This document shows positions 8,673 to 17,754 of a stretch of 64,000 nt of DNA, piece by piece. Both the position numbers and the translations under genes were made by a program. The DNA is from Gemmatimonadota bacterium (GTDB lineage Bacteria > Gemmatimonadota > Gemmatimonadetes > Longimicrobiales > Gaopeijiaceae): assembly GCA_027623325.1 (NCBI GenBank), contig JAQBXY010000004.1, positions 1-64,000 on the forward strand, given 5' to 3'. The first letter of the stretch is position 1. Each line of letters starts with the position of its first letter. The notes under the pieces were generated by a model. That model was given only the letters and a program-made list of their open reading frames with translations. It was not told the origin of the DNA and did no database searches.

Positions 8673-9467
8673 TTGGCCCTGACCGACCCTGGAAGGCAAC
8701 GCGTCGCCCTCGTTACGGGCGGAGCCGTTCGCCTCGGCCGAGCGATCAGCCTGGGTCTGGCCGACGCGGGATACGACGTGGTAGTCGGGTACCGATCGTC
8801 GTCGTCAGAGGCCCTCGAGGTGAAGGAGCGGGTGGAGGCGATGGGGAGACGCTGCGTGCTCGTTCAGGGCGACCTCGCGCATGCCGGCGCGCCGGAGGCG
8901 CTCGTCTCCGCTGCGGCTTCAGAGTTCGGCGCGCTGCACCTCCTGGTGAACTCCGCCGCCTCGTTCCGCACCATCCCGCTTGAAGAGGTAGACCCGGACG
9001 AGTGGGATGCCGTCATGAACCTAAACGTCCGAGCCCCACACCTGACCGTACGGGCCGCGGCCCACCTACTTCGGGAGGCCCGGGGCTCTGTCGTGAACAT
9101 CACGGACTTGTCTGCGTTCCAGGCCTGGGCGGAGTACCCACATCACGCAGTCTCCAAGGCCGCGCTGGCTCACCTCACCCGAATCCAGGCCCGAGCCCTC
9201 GCGCCCGAGATTCGCGTCAACGCGATCGCGCCGGGCGCCGTGCTACCGCCCGACGACTGGGCACCCGAACGATGGGACGCCCTCGCGAGGCGCGCCCCGT
9301 TGAAACGTGTGGGAAGTCCCGGCGACGTGGTCCGTGCCGTCCTCTACCTCGCGGAGGCGGAATTCGTAACCGGCCATGTTCTTCCCGTGGACGGCGGGCG
9401 CCTTCTCGGCCCGTCCGCCCCGCCTTCGGCCAGCGACGACGAGACCAACCGAGACGAAGGGACCTGA
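8673..9467 (+). CDS. SDR-family oxidoreductase, pteridine-reductase/FolM-like
   Basis: This second SDR has the glycine motif T-G-G-A-V-R-L-G-R, where the Arg-Leu-Gly pattern is typical of PTR1/FolM-like pteridine reductases. It also has N-S-A-A in place of NNAG, a catalytic region N-I-T-D-L-S-A, and Y-P-H-H-A-V-S-K-A (YxxxK variant with the serine shifted), then G-H-V-L-P-V-D-G-G-R. The YxxxK region reads H-H-A-V-S-K and Tyr lies in A-E-Y-P-H-H, as in PTR1-like enzymes. It may reduce dihydropteridines, but this is inference. The TTG at 8673 has GGAGG seven bases upstream; a GTG at 8631 in the same frame lacks a ribosome-binding site. The tail after residue 255 is polar and low in complexity. 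Confidence 0.82.
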   Translation: MALTDPGRQRVALVTGGAVRLGRAISLGLADAGYDVVVGYRSSSSEALEVKERVEAMGRRCVLVQGDLAHAGAPEALVSAAASEFGALHLLVNSAASFRTIPLEEVDPDEWDAVMNLNVRAPHLTVRAAAHLLREARGSVVNITDLSAFQAWAEYPHHAVSKAALAHLTRIQARALAPEIRVNAIAPGAVLPPDDWAPERWDALARRAPLKRVGSPGDVVRAVLYLAEAEFVTGHVLPVDGGRLLGPSAPPSASDDETNRDEGT

Positions 9468-9483
9468 GCCCGACGCCGCTCCC

Positions 9484-10500
9484 TCAGACGCTCGCGCCCA
9501 CTTCCTCCGCGTCTGCTCCAGCATGCGCGCCGCCATGGGCCAGCCACCGTTCGGCTTCCAACGCCGCCATACACCCGGTGCCGGCCGCCGTAACCGCCTG
9601 ACGGTAGTAGTCATCCATGACGTCACCTGCCGCAAAAATTCCGGGAACGGAGGTTTCCGTCCGCCAGGCGACGGGGGTGAGGATGTAGCCGTTGTCCTTC
9701 AGCTCCACGACGCCCTCGAGGAATCCCGTGTTGGGCGAGTGTCCGATCGCCACGAAGAGACCGCCGACCTCGATATCGCGTTCCTCGTTGGTAACCGTGT
9801 CCTGTAGCCGGAGACCGGTAATCACGTCATCCCCGTGCACGTCGATGACGACGCTATTCCAGGCAAAGGTGACCTTCTCGTTCGACAGGGCCCGCTCCGC
9901 CATGATCTTCGAAGCCCGCAGTTCATCGCGACGGTGCACGATAATCACCTCCTTGGCGAACTTCGTCAGGTAGAGAGCGTCCTCGACCGCGGTGTCCCCG
10001 CCACCGACGACCGCTACCACTTGGTTTCGGAAGTGCGGAAGGGCGCCATCGCACACGGCACAGGCACTTACGCCTCCGCCCGACTGGGCCAGACGTTGCT
10101 CGTTCGGCAGGTCGAGCCAGCGCGCGTTCGCACCGGTCGCAAGAATCACGGCGTCCGCCAGCACCACGGTCCCGCTGGTCGTGACCAGGCGGAACGGCCG
10201 CTGGTTCGGGTCGATTTCGAGCACATCCTCCGTGAGGATCCTCGTTCCGAACCGCTCGGCCTGGGCCTTCATCTCGAGCATGAGGGCCTGGCCATCGACC
10301 CCATCCTTGAAGCCCGGATAGTTCTCGACTTCCGTCGTGAACATGAGCTGACCGCCCGGGATCATGGTGCGACTGATCGATCCCTCGATGACGAAGGGAC
10401 GCATCTCGGCCCGCGCAGCATAGATCGCCGCGGTCCATCCAGCCGGCCCCGATCCGACGATCACCACGGTCTCATGTTGAGGGGTGCCATTCTCGGTCAT
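9484..10500 (-). CDS. trxB: thioredoxin-disulfide reductase
   Basis: This low-molecular-weight flavoenzyme passes electrons from NADPH through FAD and a redox disulfide to thioredoxin. The 338-residue protein shows G-S-G-P-A-G (16-21, FAD binding), the active-site C-A-V-C-D-G (147-152), G-G-G-D-T-A (166-171, NADPH binding) and the C-terminal F-A-A-G-D-V motif. The start ATG has AGGAG nine bases upstream. A C-terminal Ala/Gly/Glu-rich extension follows the conserved domain. It is adjacent to a structurally related reductase lacking the cysteine pair. Confidence 0.95.
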   Translation of the reverse strand: MTENGTPQHETVVIVGSGPAGWTAAIYAARAEMRPFVIEGSISRTMIPGGQLMFTTEVENYPGFKDGVDGQALMLEMKAQAERFGTRILTEDVLEIDPNQRPFRLVTTSGTVVLADAVILATGANARWLDLPNEQRLAQSGGGVSACAVCDGALPHFRNQVVAVVGGGDTAVEDALYLTKFAKEVIIVHRRDELRASKIMAERALSNEKVTFAWNSVVIDVHGDDVITGLRLQDTVTNEERDIEVGGLFVAIGHSPNTGFLEGVVELKDNGYILTPVAWRTETSVPGIFAAGDVMDDYYRQAVTAAGTGCMAALEAERWLAHGGAHAGADAEEVGASV

Positions 10501-10580
10501 TCTTCACTTCTCCTCAAATGCTTCGAAAGGAGAGCCTGGCGCTCCCCATGATCTAATCCTCGGAGGTTCCCGGACGGCAC

Positions 10581-11588
10581 CTACTCGCCCTTGAACACCT
10601 TCATATTGGTCGAGTGTCCAGGGTTTACGCGGGCGGTTGGATCAACGAAATGGACCGCATTGTTCACGGCCACCGCTGCCTCCGCGAAACCCGTGGCGAT
10701 GAGGTCGAGCTTGCCCACGTAGTCGATGATGTCACCGGCGGCGAACACGCCCGGGACCGTGGTCGCCATGAGTGGATCGACCTTGATTCGGTTCTTCTCA
10801 ACCTCCAGCCCCCAATTCTTTATGGGGCCCAAGTCAGGTTTGAAGCCCAGGCACGAGATCAGCACGTCGCAGTCCAGGGCCAGCTCTTCATCCGTTCGGT
10901 TGTCGAAGACCGTCACCCGCTCCACGCGGTCCGTGCCATGAATCTCACGCACTTCGTAGAACGCCTTCACATCCACTTCGCCAGTCGCTGCGGCGGCTTC
11001 CAGCTGCGCGACGGTCGCGGCGTGCGCTCGCCACCCGTCGCGACGGTGAACCAGCGTAACCGAAGCCGCGATCCCCTTCAGCATCAGGACGAAATCCAGC
11101 GCGGAGTCACCGCCCCCCACGATGAGGACCCGCTTCCCACGAAACGCCTCCGGATCCCGGACGGCGTACTCGACACCGGAGTGCATGAACTCCTCGTACC
11201 CCGAACACTTCAGCGGCATCGGCTCGAAGGCGCCCTTCCCTCCCGCAATGACGATCGTGCGCGTGAAATACGTGCCACCAGCGCACCGGAGTTCGAAGTG
11301 ATCGCCCTTTCTCTCGAGATCGCGGACCTGTTCGTCCAGCACCACGTCCGGATCGAACTGAAGCGCCTGTTCGACGAGGTTGCGGACGAGGTCTTTGGCA
11401 AGCACCCGCGGGAAGCCGCCGACGTCGAAGATGTCTTTCTCGGGATACAGGGCCGTGAGCTGACCACCCAGCTCGGGTAACGAATCGATGATTCGGCACG
11501 ACGAGCCGCGCATCCCGGCGTAAAACGCCGCGAACAAGCCCGTCGGTCCGGCCCCGATGATCGTGATGTCCCGTATATCGTCAGCCAT
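10581..11588 (-). CDS. ferredoxin/flavodoxin-NADP+ reductase, thioredoxin-reductase-like type
   Basis: This 335-residue flavoprotein has the fold of thioredoxin reductase but no CxxC. G-A-G-P-T-G (12-17) binds FAD and G-G-G-D-S-A (158-163) NADPH; F-A-A-G-D-I is near the C terminus. The ending G-H-S-T-N-M-K-V-F-K is characteristic of the YumC/green-sulfur-bacterial FNR family, where the C-terminal extension covers the flavin. It would move electrons between NADPH and ferredoxin or flavodoxin. It lies 80 bases upstream of trxB on the same strand, so the two may be cotranscribed. Confidence 0.92.
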   Translation of the reverse strand: MADDIRDITIIGAGPTGLFAAFYAGMRGSSCRIIDSLPELGGQLTALYPEKDIFDVGGFPRVLAKDLVRNLVEQALQFDPDVVLDEQVRDLERKGDHFELRCAGGTYFTRTIVIAGGKGAFEPMPLKCSGYEEFMHSGVEYAVRDPEAFRGKRVLIVGGGDSALDFVLMLKGIAASVTLVHRRDGWRAHAATVAQLEAAAATGEVDVKAFYEVREIHGTDRVERVTVFDNRTDEELALDCDVLISCLGFKPDLGPIKNWGLEVEKNRIKVDPLMATTVPGVFAAGDIIDYVGKLDLIATGFAEAAVAVNNAVHFVDPTARVNPGHSTNMKVFKGE

Positions 11589-11624
11589 GTAGCTCCGAAA
11601 AAGTCGAACGAATCCACAAGTCTA

Positions 11625-11643
11625 ATCGGTCACGTAGACCGAT
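11625..11643 (-). promoter_or_regulatory. perfect 7-bp inverted repeat between transporter and FNR genes
   Basis: ATCGGTC (11625-11631) pairs with GACCGAT (11637-11643) around a 5-base loop. It lies after the stop of the AI-2E-type transporter gene and upstream of the FNR gene on the same strand. No T run follows, so it may be a processing or pausing hairpin or an operator rather than a terminator. Confidence 0.35.
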
Positions 11644-11690
11644 CAACGGGCGTTCAACCCCGCCGGCCCGCGCCCGAGTCGCCGCGACGC

Positions 11691-12947
11691 TCAGCCGGGC
11701 GCGCTCGATCCCCGATAGAAGTCGGATGACCGATAACGATCCAGCGCTCTGACGAGAAGCAACTTGGTGACCGCGGCGGCGGGCACTCCAATCATGAGTC
11801 CGACGAAGCCGAAGAAGAAGCCACCGAGGCTCAGGGCCAGCACGATCCAAACCGGGTGGATTCCCACGGAGTCACCGACGATGCGCGGCGTGATCAGCGT
11901 CCCGTCGAGGATCTGAGCCAACGTATAGACCACCGCGACCTTGAGGAGCGAGACACCGACGCTGCCGCTGACCAGCGCGATGAAGATCGCGGGCACCAGG
12001 CTGAGAATAAGACCAAGGTAGGGCACGATCGAGAACAGCCCGACCATGAGTCCCAGCGACGCCGCGTAAGGAAAGCTGACCAGTGCGAGGCCGACCCCCG
12101 TGATCAGGCCGATGGAAATAGCGACGGTCACCTGGCCCCTCAGGTAGCTCGAAACGAGGCCGTCGCACTCACGGGAGAACGCGACGAAGGCATCACGTCG
12201 GCGAGCAGGCATCAGGTCGGCGATCCGCGCCGTGATCGTGTCCCAGTCACGAATCAAGTAGAACGTCAACACCGGCGTCAGCACCACGTAACCGACGACG
12301 GTGATGATCGACCCGATGCCACGACCGAGTCCGAGAATCCCGCCCCACACGTAATTGGCCAGCGCGGCCTGACGCTCCTGAAGGAACTCGACGACGGCTC
12401 CCGAATCCACGGAGCGGATTTGAGCCACCACCTCCGCTCCGTCAAACAAGGGGATATCCACGGCGAGCAGGCGCTGCTGACCGGACTCGATCCACTGACC
12501 GAGGCGCTCGAAGAGGATCGGCGCCGCCTGAAGCACTTCACCCAACTGCCCGAACGCAGCCGGAATCAGAATCAAGGCTACAGCCGCCAGCGAAGCGACC
12601 GCCGGAACCATGAGGGCCATCACCGCTAGGGTCCGGGAAAGTCCCCGCGCCGCGAGCCGATCCACGAGCGGATCGAGGATATATGCGAGCACCAGAGAGA
12701 GGACGAACGGAGCCAGCAGTGTATCGGTTTCCGATAGAATCCAAAGCCCCGCGAGAATCGCTGCGACCGTTAGGAGGGCCGTATGTCCTTCCTTGCCCCG
12801 GAACGGCAGGAGCATCGCCCAGAGGACGATGAACAGCAGCACGGGATTAAGAATCGACAGCGTCTGGAGTAAGAAGAACGTGAGGACGACGATGACCGCT
12901 GTCGCCTGTACGACTCGCCAGAGCGTAATCGGTGCGCCTTCCGTCAT
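11691..12947 (-). CDS. AI-2E family transporter (PerM/YdiK-type membrane protein)
   Basis: The 418-residue protein has two hydrophobic N-terminal helices (about 12-45), a third at 55-75, a long amphipathic region (about 130-200), and a dense cluster of helices from about 205 to 390. The G-Y-V-V-L-T-P-V-L-T-F-Y-L segment followed by D-W-D and, later, the P-Y-L-G and L-I-T-P-R-I-V-G motifs are typical of AI-2E exporters/PerM. The family name comes from TqsA; the actual substrate is not predictable here. It is the last gene of the mla-Nudix run, 23 bases after the Nudix gene. Confidence 0.9.
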   Translation of the reverse strand: MTEGAPITLWRVVQATAVIVVLTFFLLQTLSILNPVLLFIVLWAMLLPFRGKEGHTALLTVAAILAGLWILSETDTLLAPFVLSLVLAYILDPLVDRLAARGLSRTLAVMALMVPAVASLAAVALILIPAAFGQLGEVLQAAPILFERLGQWIESGQQRLLAVDIPLFDGAEVVAQIRSVDSGAVVEFLQERQAALANYVWGGILGLGRGIGSIITVVGYVVLTPVLTFYLIRDWDTITARIADLMPARRRDAFVAFSRECDGLVSSYLRGQVTVAISIGLITGVGLALVSFPYAASLGLMVGLFSIVPYLGLILSLVPAIFIALVSGSVGVSLLKVAVVYTLAQILDGTLITPRIVGDSVGIHPVWIVLALSLGGFFFGFVGLMIGVPAAAVTKLLLVRALDRYRSSDFYRGSSAPG

Positions 12948-12970
12948 GACACCTTCCTCGTCTCGAGCAT

Positions 12971-13444
12971 CTAGTCTGCCGCCTCGGCCGATCCCGATCC
13001 GAGTAACACTCTCTGGGCGGCGCGTACGACTTCGCTCGCATTGTCGTACGAAATACGTTCATCCGCCTGATCCAAGGGCACCCACTCACAAGCCGTGATT
13101 CCCTCGGCGCGCGCGGGCGTGGGCTCGCCGGTCGTGGAGTACATCAAGAAGAATGTGGTGAACTTATGAATCCGGCGGGCGCCTGCCTTGAACAACCAGT
13201 CGATCGTCACAAGCTCGCTTCCGAGCTCTAGGTCGCGGAGCCCCGTTTCTTCCCTAACTTCTCGAAGGGCGGTCTGAGGGCGACTCTCGCCGTCCTCGGC
13301 GTGTCCCTTCGGTAGGCCCCATTTCTTGAACGGGTCGCGAATGACGAGTACGTGTCTGACCCCCGCGATCGTACGAACAACGACCCCGCCCGCACTCCTT
13401 TCGATCACCGGAGGTCTCCCGCGGGACGGCTTCTCAGGAGGCAT
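12971..13444 (-). CDS. Nudix hydrolase
   Basis: This is a 157-residue nucleoside-diphosphate-linked-moiety hydrolase. The Nudix box (G-x5-E-x7-R-E-U-x-E-E-x-G-U) is complete at residues 47-69, with E53 and R-E-V-R-E-E at 61-66 as metal-binding residues. The upstream part (S-A-G-G-V-V-V) is the usual first strand. The G-L-P-K-G-H-A segment resembles the diadenosine-polyphosphate/MutT-like branch often annotated as NUDIX hydrolases of unknown specificity. It begins three bases after the mlaD stop, so it is very probably translated from the same transcript. Confidence 0.93.
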   Translation of the reverse strand: MPPEKPSRGRPPVIERSAGGVVVRTIAGVRHVLVIRDPFKKWGLPKGHAEDGESRPQTALREVREETGLRDLELGSELVTIDWLFKAGARRIHKFTTFFLMYSTTGEPTPARAEGITACEWVPLDQADERISYDNASEVVRAAQRVLLGSGSAEAAD

Positions 13445-13446
13445 CG

Positions 13447-14448
13447 TCAGAAGATCGAAAGCCTGACGTACCGCCTCGGATTCTCGCGCACATCCAGGAG
13501 CAAGAGACTCAGCTGCTCGAGAACACTCTCCGCGCGCACCGCGAAGGCGCTGTCCGTCAACAACCGTCTGATCGACCCTTCACCGTTTTCGAGGCGCGCT
13601 GCGATTCGATCGATGCGAACGAACGCCGAGTCGGCACGATCCAACGTCGCCCCGAGGCCGTCTTCCGCAGCCAGCTCTTCCGTGACTGTCCGAAGGCCGG
13701 CTGAGGCAATCCGGATGTTCGTCAGGATCGAGTCCATCTGAGCATCACCCATGAAGTCCTCCATGCGCTCGAACGAACGCCTCGCCGCCTGCGCAGCCCC
13801 CTCGACCTCTGCGAGGGCCGTGTCAGCATTTGCGGTGATGGCTCCGGCAAGTTCGGACTGTTGCTGCACCAGGGTCCGGACCTCCTGGGTGATCGCCTCG
13901 ATGTTGGCGATCGCGCGGGACAGATTATCCGTGGTCTCTTGGTTGAAGGCCAACTCCAGCCGTGCTGTGAGCTCGGCAAGATTGAGCGAAATCTGCTCCG
14001 CGGAGGCCGTCAGCCGAGATAGTTCGGGCAGTGCGTAGCCACCGACGACGCGAGGAGTCGTGGGCTCATTCGGGGGCACTTCGTAGAACGGAAACCGTGG
14101 GAAGCGCGCGCGACTCACGACCTCCGCTTGCCAGTCACCGAAGAGCGACTCGGGGCCGAGCACGAGTCCCGCGTCGGCCGGCAGCGAAACCTCTCCGTCC
14201 AGCAGGAGTGTTACCCGGACTCCGCCGTCACCCGCTTCCACTTCGATCGCAGAAACGTGACCGATCCTAACGCCACGGAAGGTGACGGGATTCCCCTCCG
14301 AGAGCTGCCCGACCGACTCCAGCAACGCCTCCACAGTCGTCGAGGGCCTCCCGAAGTTGGTACCCTGTAACCAAAGGGTACCGACGACCGCCACCAACAC
14401 CGCAGCGATGATTACGAGGCCGACGAGGATCTCCTTTCCTTGATTCAC
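13447..14448 (-). CDS. mlaD: MlaD-type MCE protein of a lipid ABC transporter
   Basis: The protein has 333 residues. An N-terminal membrane anchor (residues about 7-28) is followed by an MCE domain (about 38-115), with V-T-F-R-G-V-R-I-G-H-V as the core motif. A long alpha-helical region (about 145-310), predicted to be coiled coil, may form a tunnel as in other MCE proteins. MlaD binds phospholipid in the periplasm and is docked on MlaFE. The gene overlaps mlaF by four bases (14445-14448), so translation is likely coupled. No mlaC or mlaB-type gene is seen next to it. Confidence 0.88.
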   Translation of the reverse strand: MNQGKEILVGLVIIAAVLVAVVGTLWLQGTNFGRPSTTVEALLESVGQLSEGNPVTFRGVRIGHVSAIEVEAGDGGVRVTLLLDGEVSLPADAGLVLGPESLFGDWQAEVVSRARFPRFPFYEVPPNEPTTPRVVGGYALPELSRLTASAEQISLNLAELTARLELAFNQETTDNLSRAIANIEAITQEVRTLVQQQSELAGAITANADTALAEVEGAAQAARRSFERMEDFMGDAQMDSILTNIRIASAGLRTVTEELAAEDGLGATLDRADSAFVRIDRIAARLENGEGSIRRLLTDSAFAVRAESVLEQLSLLLLDVRENPRRYVRLSIF

Positions 14449-15194
14449 AACACGGACTCCATCAATTCGGGCCTCCCCTCGATGAAGCCTCTCACGATCG
14501 GATCTTCGGACGCGCGGATTTCGTCTGGCGTACCTTCAAAGCGAACCCTGCCATCGTAGAGCATCGCCACGCGATCGGAAACTCGAAAGGCACTGTTCAT
14601 GTCGTGCGTGACCACGACGCCGGTGACCCCGAGTTCATCGGCCATCCGCATGATGAGCTCGTCGATCACCGCTGTTGTGACTGGATCGAGTCCAGTCGTC
14701 GGTTCGTCGTAGAGGATGTACTTGGGCTCGGTCGCGATCGCGCGGGCGAGGCCCGCTCTCTTGCGTTGCCCCCCTGAGAGCTCTGCCGGCAACCGTGATT
14801 CGAACCCGCTCAAGTTGACCCGATCCAGGCACTCCCGGACGCGGTCAGCGATCTTCGCGCTGGTGTACCCTTCCATCCGTTTCAGACCGAGGCCCACGTT
14901 CTCCGCAATCGTCATAGAGTCGAACAAGGCAGCGAATTGGAACACGTATCCGACTTTGCGTCGCACGCGATAGACCGACTCTTGATCCAAGCGGGCGACA
15001 TTCTCTCCATCGACCCACACATCTCCGACGTCGGGACGGAGAAGGCCGACGATGTGCTTGAGCATCACTGACTTGCCGGAGCCGGATCCTCCGATGACGG
15101 ACGTCGTTTGTCCTTCCGGAATCGTGAGGCTGAAGCCCCGGAGGATATCGTCGCCTCCGAACCCTTTGTGAAGATCCACCAACTCGATGCTCAT
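14445..15194 (-). CDS. mlaF: ABC transporter ATP-binding protein, MlaF type
   Basis: The ATP-binding subunit has 249 residues starting M-S-I-E-L. It shows Walker A G-G-S-G-S-G-K-S, a Q-loop (V-F-Q-F-A-A-L-F-D-S), the signature L-S-G-G-Q-R-K-R, Walker B I-L-Y-D-E-P-T-T-G-L-D, and the H-loop V-V-T-H-D-M. The L-S-G-G-Q-R-K-R-A-G-L-A-R-A signature and the D-S-M-T-I-A-E-N-V sequence are typical of MlaF/Ttg2A. It powers transport of phospholipids between outer and inner membranes. The reading frame is open far upstream of this start, but that part is the shadow of mlaE. It overlaps mlaE by four bases. Confidence 0.93.
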   Translation of the reverse strand: MSIELVDLHKGFGGDDILRGFSLTIPEGQTTSVIGGSGSGKSVMLKHIVGLLRPDVGDVWVDGENVARLDQESVYRVRRKVGYVFQFAALFDSMTIAENVGLGLKRMEGYTSAKIADRVRECLDRVNLSGFESRLPAELSGGQRKRAGLARAIATEPKYILYDEPTTGLDPVTTAVIDELIMRMADELGVTGVVVTHDMNSAFRVSDRVAMLYDGRVRFEGTPDEIRASEDPIVRGFIEGRPELMESVL

Positions 15195-15970
15195 AGGAGC
15201 ACCGCCGCCCAGAAGGCATCGAGGACCAGGATGATCATGCTGGACACCACTACCGTACGCGTAGTCGCCTTGCCAACCCCGTAGGCCCCGCCTCGGGTAT
15301 GGAAGCCAAAGAAGCAGCCGACCGCGGTGACCGTAATGCCGAACGTCACCGACTTGATGATGGAAAACTGAACGTCCCATGGATCGAAGTAGAGGCGAAG
15401 GCCCCGGAGAAACTCGGGCGAGGACATGTCGAGCAGCGACAGGGCCGTCCCCCACCCCGCCAGAACGCCGACGGCATTCGCCAGGATGATCACCATCGGA
15501 AACATGACCGCACCCGCGAGGATCCGCGGAACCACCAGGTATGCAACGGGATCGTAGGCCAGCGTCTCGAGCGCGTCGATCTGTTCGGTGACGCGCATCG
15601 TACCCAACTCCGCGGCGATGTTGGCCCCGACTCGACCCGACAGGGCTAGCCCCGTGAGCACGGGGCCCAGTTCCATGATCATCGTCTTGCCTACCAGGGT
15701 CCCGACGAAGTACAGCGGAACGGCACCCGTGAAGGTGTACGACGCCTGAAGTGCCAGAACGATGCCCGTGAACGTGGCGATGAATAGTGCGATCGGCACC
15801 GACTCGACGCCGATACGCCTCATCTGGCCCAGCAGGTGGGGGGCCCAGAAGCCAACCTTGCGGAGGGCCCTGGCCGCTTCCATTCCCATGTACCCGGCGC
15901 GGCCCACCGCGGCCACCGACCGCAACGCGCCCCGTCCAACAGCCTGCACCGGTGCTAGGGAGAGAAGCAT
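15191..15970 (-). CDS. mlaE: ABC transporter permease, MlaE type
   Basis: The 259-residue inner-membrane permease has five or six helices. The E-L-G-P-V-L-T-G-L and A-A-E-L-G-T-M-R-V-T-E-Q-I-D-A-L-E segments are hallmarks of MlaE/TrigalactosylDG-1 permeases. With MlaF and MlaD it forms the core of a retrograde or anterograde phospholipid transporter that maintains outer-membrane asymmetry. The ATG at 15970 has GAGG directly before it and a perfect TATAAT six bases upstream, which may mean a leaderless transcript. The gene opens a run of five genes on the minus strand. Confidence 0.92.
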   Translation of the reverse strand: MLLSLAPVQAVGRGALRSVAAVGRAGYMGMEAARALRKVGFWAPHLLGQMRRIGVESVPIALFIATFTGIVLALQASYTFTGAVPLYFVGTLVGKTMIMELGPVLTGLALSGRVGANIAAELGTMRVTEQIDALETLAYDPVAYLVVPRILAGAVMFPMVIILANAVGVLAGWGTALSLLDMSSPEFLRGLRLYFDPWDVQFSIIKSVTFGITVTAVGCFFGFHTRGGAYGVGKATTRTVVVSSMIILVLDAFWAAVLL

Positions 15971-15975
15971 CCTCG

Positions 15976-15981
15976 ATTATA
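15976..15981 (-). promoter_or_regulatory. consensus -10 box TATAAT just before mlaE
   Basis: On the minus strand TATAAT lies five bases before the mlaE ATG, so a transcript from it would begin at or next to the start codon. No clear -35 box is visible 17 bases further up. A chance match is possible in this GC-rich region but unlikely. Confidence 0.45.
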
Positions 15982-16018
15982 CACAGGAGGAGGCACCTCT
16001 GAGAAATCTCGGTCAGCC

Positions 16019-16372
16019 TCAGCCGTCCGGCAGATCCTCGCTCTCCAGTGTAAACTCGATCTCTTCCCAACGACCGTTCTCACCCGGTACCTCATATGCG
16101 ACCCGGACCCGCTTGACCGCACATCGGGGGTCCGTGAGCGCCACTTCGAAGTCCAGGGATTGATCGGCCGAGACGATTCTCGTGCGAATGCGTTCGCCCG
16201 GCTCGGTCTCTGGGCCGACGGCGGGATTCCGGAACAGGGTCTTCGTGGACTGCCGGCCGGTCTCGAGCTGGCGCGTGACCTTGACGAGCTTGAGCCAATC
16301 GGGCTGATAGCTCACACCGTACTCGAAACCACGTTGGTCCGCCCCAGACCCCTCTCGGTTGTGTCGTGCCAC
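16019..16372 (-). CDS. conserved hypothetical protein, 117 residues
   Basis: I do not know a named family. The soluble product contains the motif Y-Q-P-D-W-L-K-L-V-K-V-T-R followed by G-R-Q-S-T-K-T-L-F-R-N-P, and an acidic C-terminal half with beta-strand character. It has no signal peptide. The GTG at 16372 is preceded by AGGAG at 8-base spacing; a GTG at 16381 would add three residues but has the AGGA directly touching it. A -35/-10 pair lies about 45-75 bases upstream. It stands 48 bases before mlaE on the same strand, so it might lead the mla operon. Confidence 0.65.
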   Translation of the reverse strand: MARHNREGSGADQRGFEYGVSYQPDWLKLVKVTRQLETGRQSTKTLFRNPAVGPETEPGERIRTRIVSADQSLDFEVALTDPRCAVKRVRVAYEVPGENGRWEEIEFTLESEDLPDG

Positions 16373-16418
16373 CCGGCGCACTCCTCGACAACTAGTTTCT
16401 CAAAAATCGAGTAAACGA

Positions 16419-16447
16419 ATGTTTCTCTCGAGAAGGTGAATTGTCAA
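16419..16447 (-). promoter_or_regulatory. sigma70-type promoter for the 117-residue protein gene
   Basis: On the minus strand TTGACA (16442-16447) is separated by 17 bases from AAACAT (16419-16424). The surrounding 16390-16520 region is unusually A/T-rich for this window. The predicted start point is near 16412, about 40 bases before the GTG. Confidence 0.5.
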
Positions 16448-16526
16448 GATTCTTGAACGGCCAACATGACAAAAGCCTTGGAAGATAACGGATTTCAGGA
16501 GATTAGGACCGATCGAGTTTTACAAA

Positions 16527-17687
16527 CTACAGGTCCAGCGGGATGGGCACAAAAGTCACGAAAAAGATCGCAATTAGGATCCAGCCCAGAGTCGTTCGCG
16601 CCACACCGATCTTCGTCTCAGGCTGCAGGACCGGGGGGTGCTCGACGCGGCCCCGATGGATGATCAGGACCATGGCCGCCCACCCCCACCATCCCCACCA
16701 GAAGAATCCGAGGGGGAGTAGGGCCAGGACGAAGGCTCGTGCCGCCCACACATGCCTGCGCGGAGCCAGCGCGTACAAGACGTGGCCTCCGTCGAGTTGA
16801 CCGAGGGGGAGCAGATTCAAGGCCGTTACGAAGAGGCCGAGCCACCCGGCCAGCGCAAACGGGTGCAGAACGATCAGCTGCTCTCCGACCGGTCCGGGGC
16901 CGAACCACGCGGCCAGAACGTGGGTCGCCAGGCCATTCCCCAACATGACCGGTTGATCCATGAAGTGGATCACGAACGGCATGGAGACGCTGGCCGGACC
17001 GACCGTCGTTTCTGAGTACAGAAGGCCCGCGATGAGCAAGGGAATCGAGACGACAAAAGAGGCCAGGGGCCCGGCTGCACCGATGTCGAAGAGGATGGAT
17101 CTCAGCAGTGTGGGGCCGCGAAGACGGATGAATGCGCCGAGCGTTCCGATCACCGAAAAGTAGGGGGGGAACGGAATGAAATAGGGGAGACTCGCCCTGA
17201 CCCGATGCCTGCGGGCGGCCAGGTAGTGCCCCATTTCATGCGTGAGCAAGACTGTGAGGAAGGGTAGAGCGAAGGGCGCGCCCTGCCAGAGCACTCCGAA
17301 GTCGAGGCCAGAAGGATAAGGAAGCGCTCGCCCAGCGAGCCTCAACATCCGAGTCGAAAACGGATCGACCCCAACCAAAAGGGCACCCGAGCCCAAGGTC
17401 GTCACAACCGTGGCCAAGAGAAGGAGGACGTGAGCGACCGGCCAGCGGTGTGGTTCCTCCCGAATCGGATAGGCGAGCACGAGCTCCGTGGCTCCACCGT
17501 CCGCCCGCAGGTACGCTGAGCCGCCCCACCGAGCCATCGCGTCGACGACCTCGGGAGATGCCGCGTCGAGTCCGGGATGCAGAGTTCCCTTCAAGACGGC
17601 ATCGAGAGACGAGGACGTGAGTCGATAGTCCGCGAGGAGGGGGAGCCAAAGGCTCGGGTCAGCCTTGACCACCTCATGACCCGCCAT
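16527..17687 (-). CDS. site-2 protease family protein (intramembrane zinc metalloprotease)
   Basis: This 386-residue membrane protein belongs to the M50 family. H-E-M-G-H at 150-154 is the zinc-binding HExxH, and N-L-L-P-L-G-Q-L-D-G-G-H near residue 290 supplies the NPxG/LDG-type motif with the third metal ligand. About seven hydrophobic helices are visible from residue 85 to the end. The first 80 residues are soluble and may be a substrate-recognition domain. The closest relatives I can recall are EGY1/MJ0392-like proteases without PDZ domains. Its substrate is unknown. It is divergent from rho. Confidence 0.9.
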   Translation of the reverse strand: MAGHEVVKADPSLWLPLLADYRLTSSSLDAVLKGTLHPGLDAASPEVVDAMARWGGSAYLRADGGATELVLAYPIREEPHRWPVAHVLLLLATVVTTLGSGALLVGVDPFSTRMLRLAGRALPYPSGLDFGVLWQGAPFALPFLTVLLTHEMGHYLAARRHRVRASLPYFIPFPPYFSVIGTLGAFIRLRGPTLLRSILFDIGAAGPLASFVVSIPLLIAGLLYSETTVGPASVSMPFVIHFMDQPVMLGNGLATHVLAAWFGPGPVGEQLIVLHPFALAGWLGLFVTALNLLPLGQLDGGHVLYALAPRRHVWAARAFVLALLPLGFFWWGWWGWAAMVLIIHRGRVEHPPVLQPETKIGVARTTLGWILIAIFFVTFVPIPLDL

Positions 17688-17754
17688 TACTATCGCCCGG
17701 ATTGCAGGAATTGATTCCGCAGCACTTTGAGCCGGCCCGTTCCGTCACTAGGGA

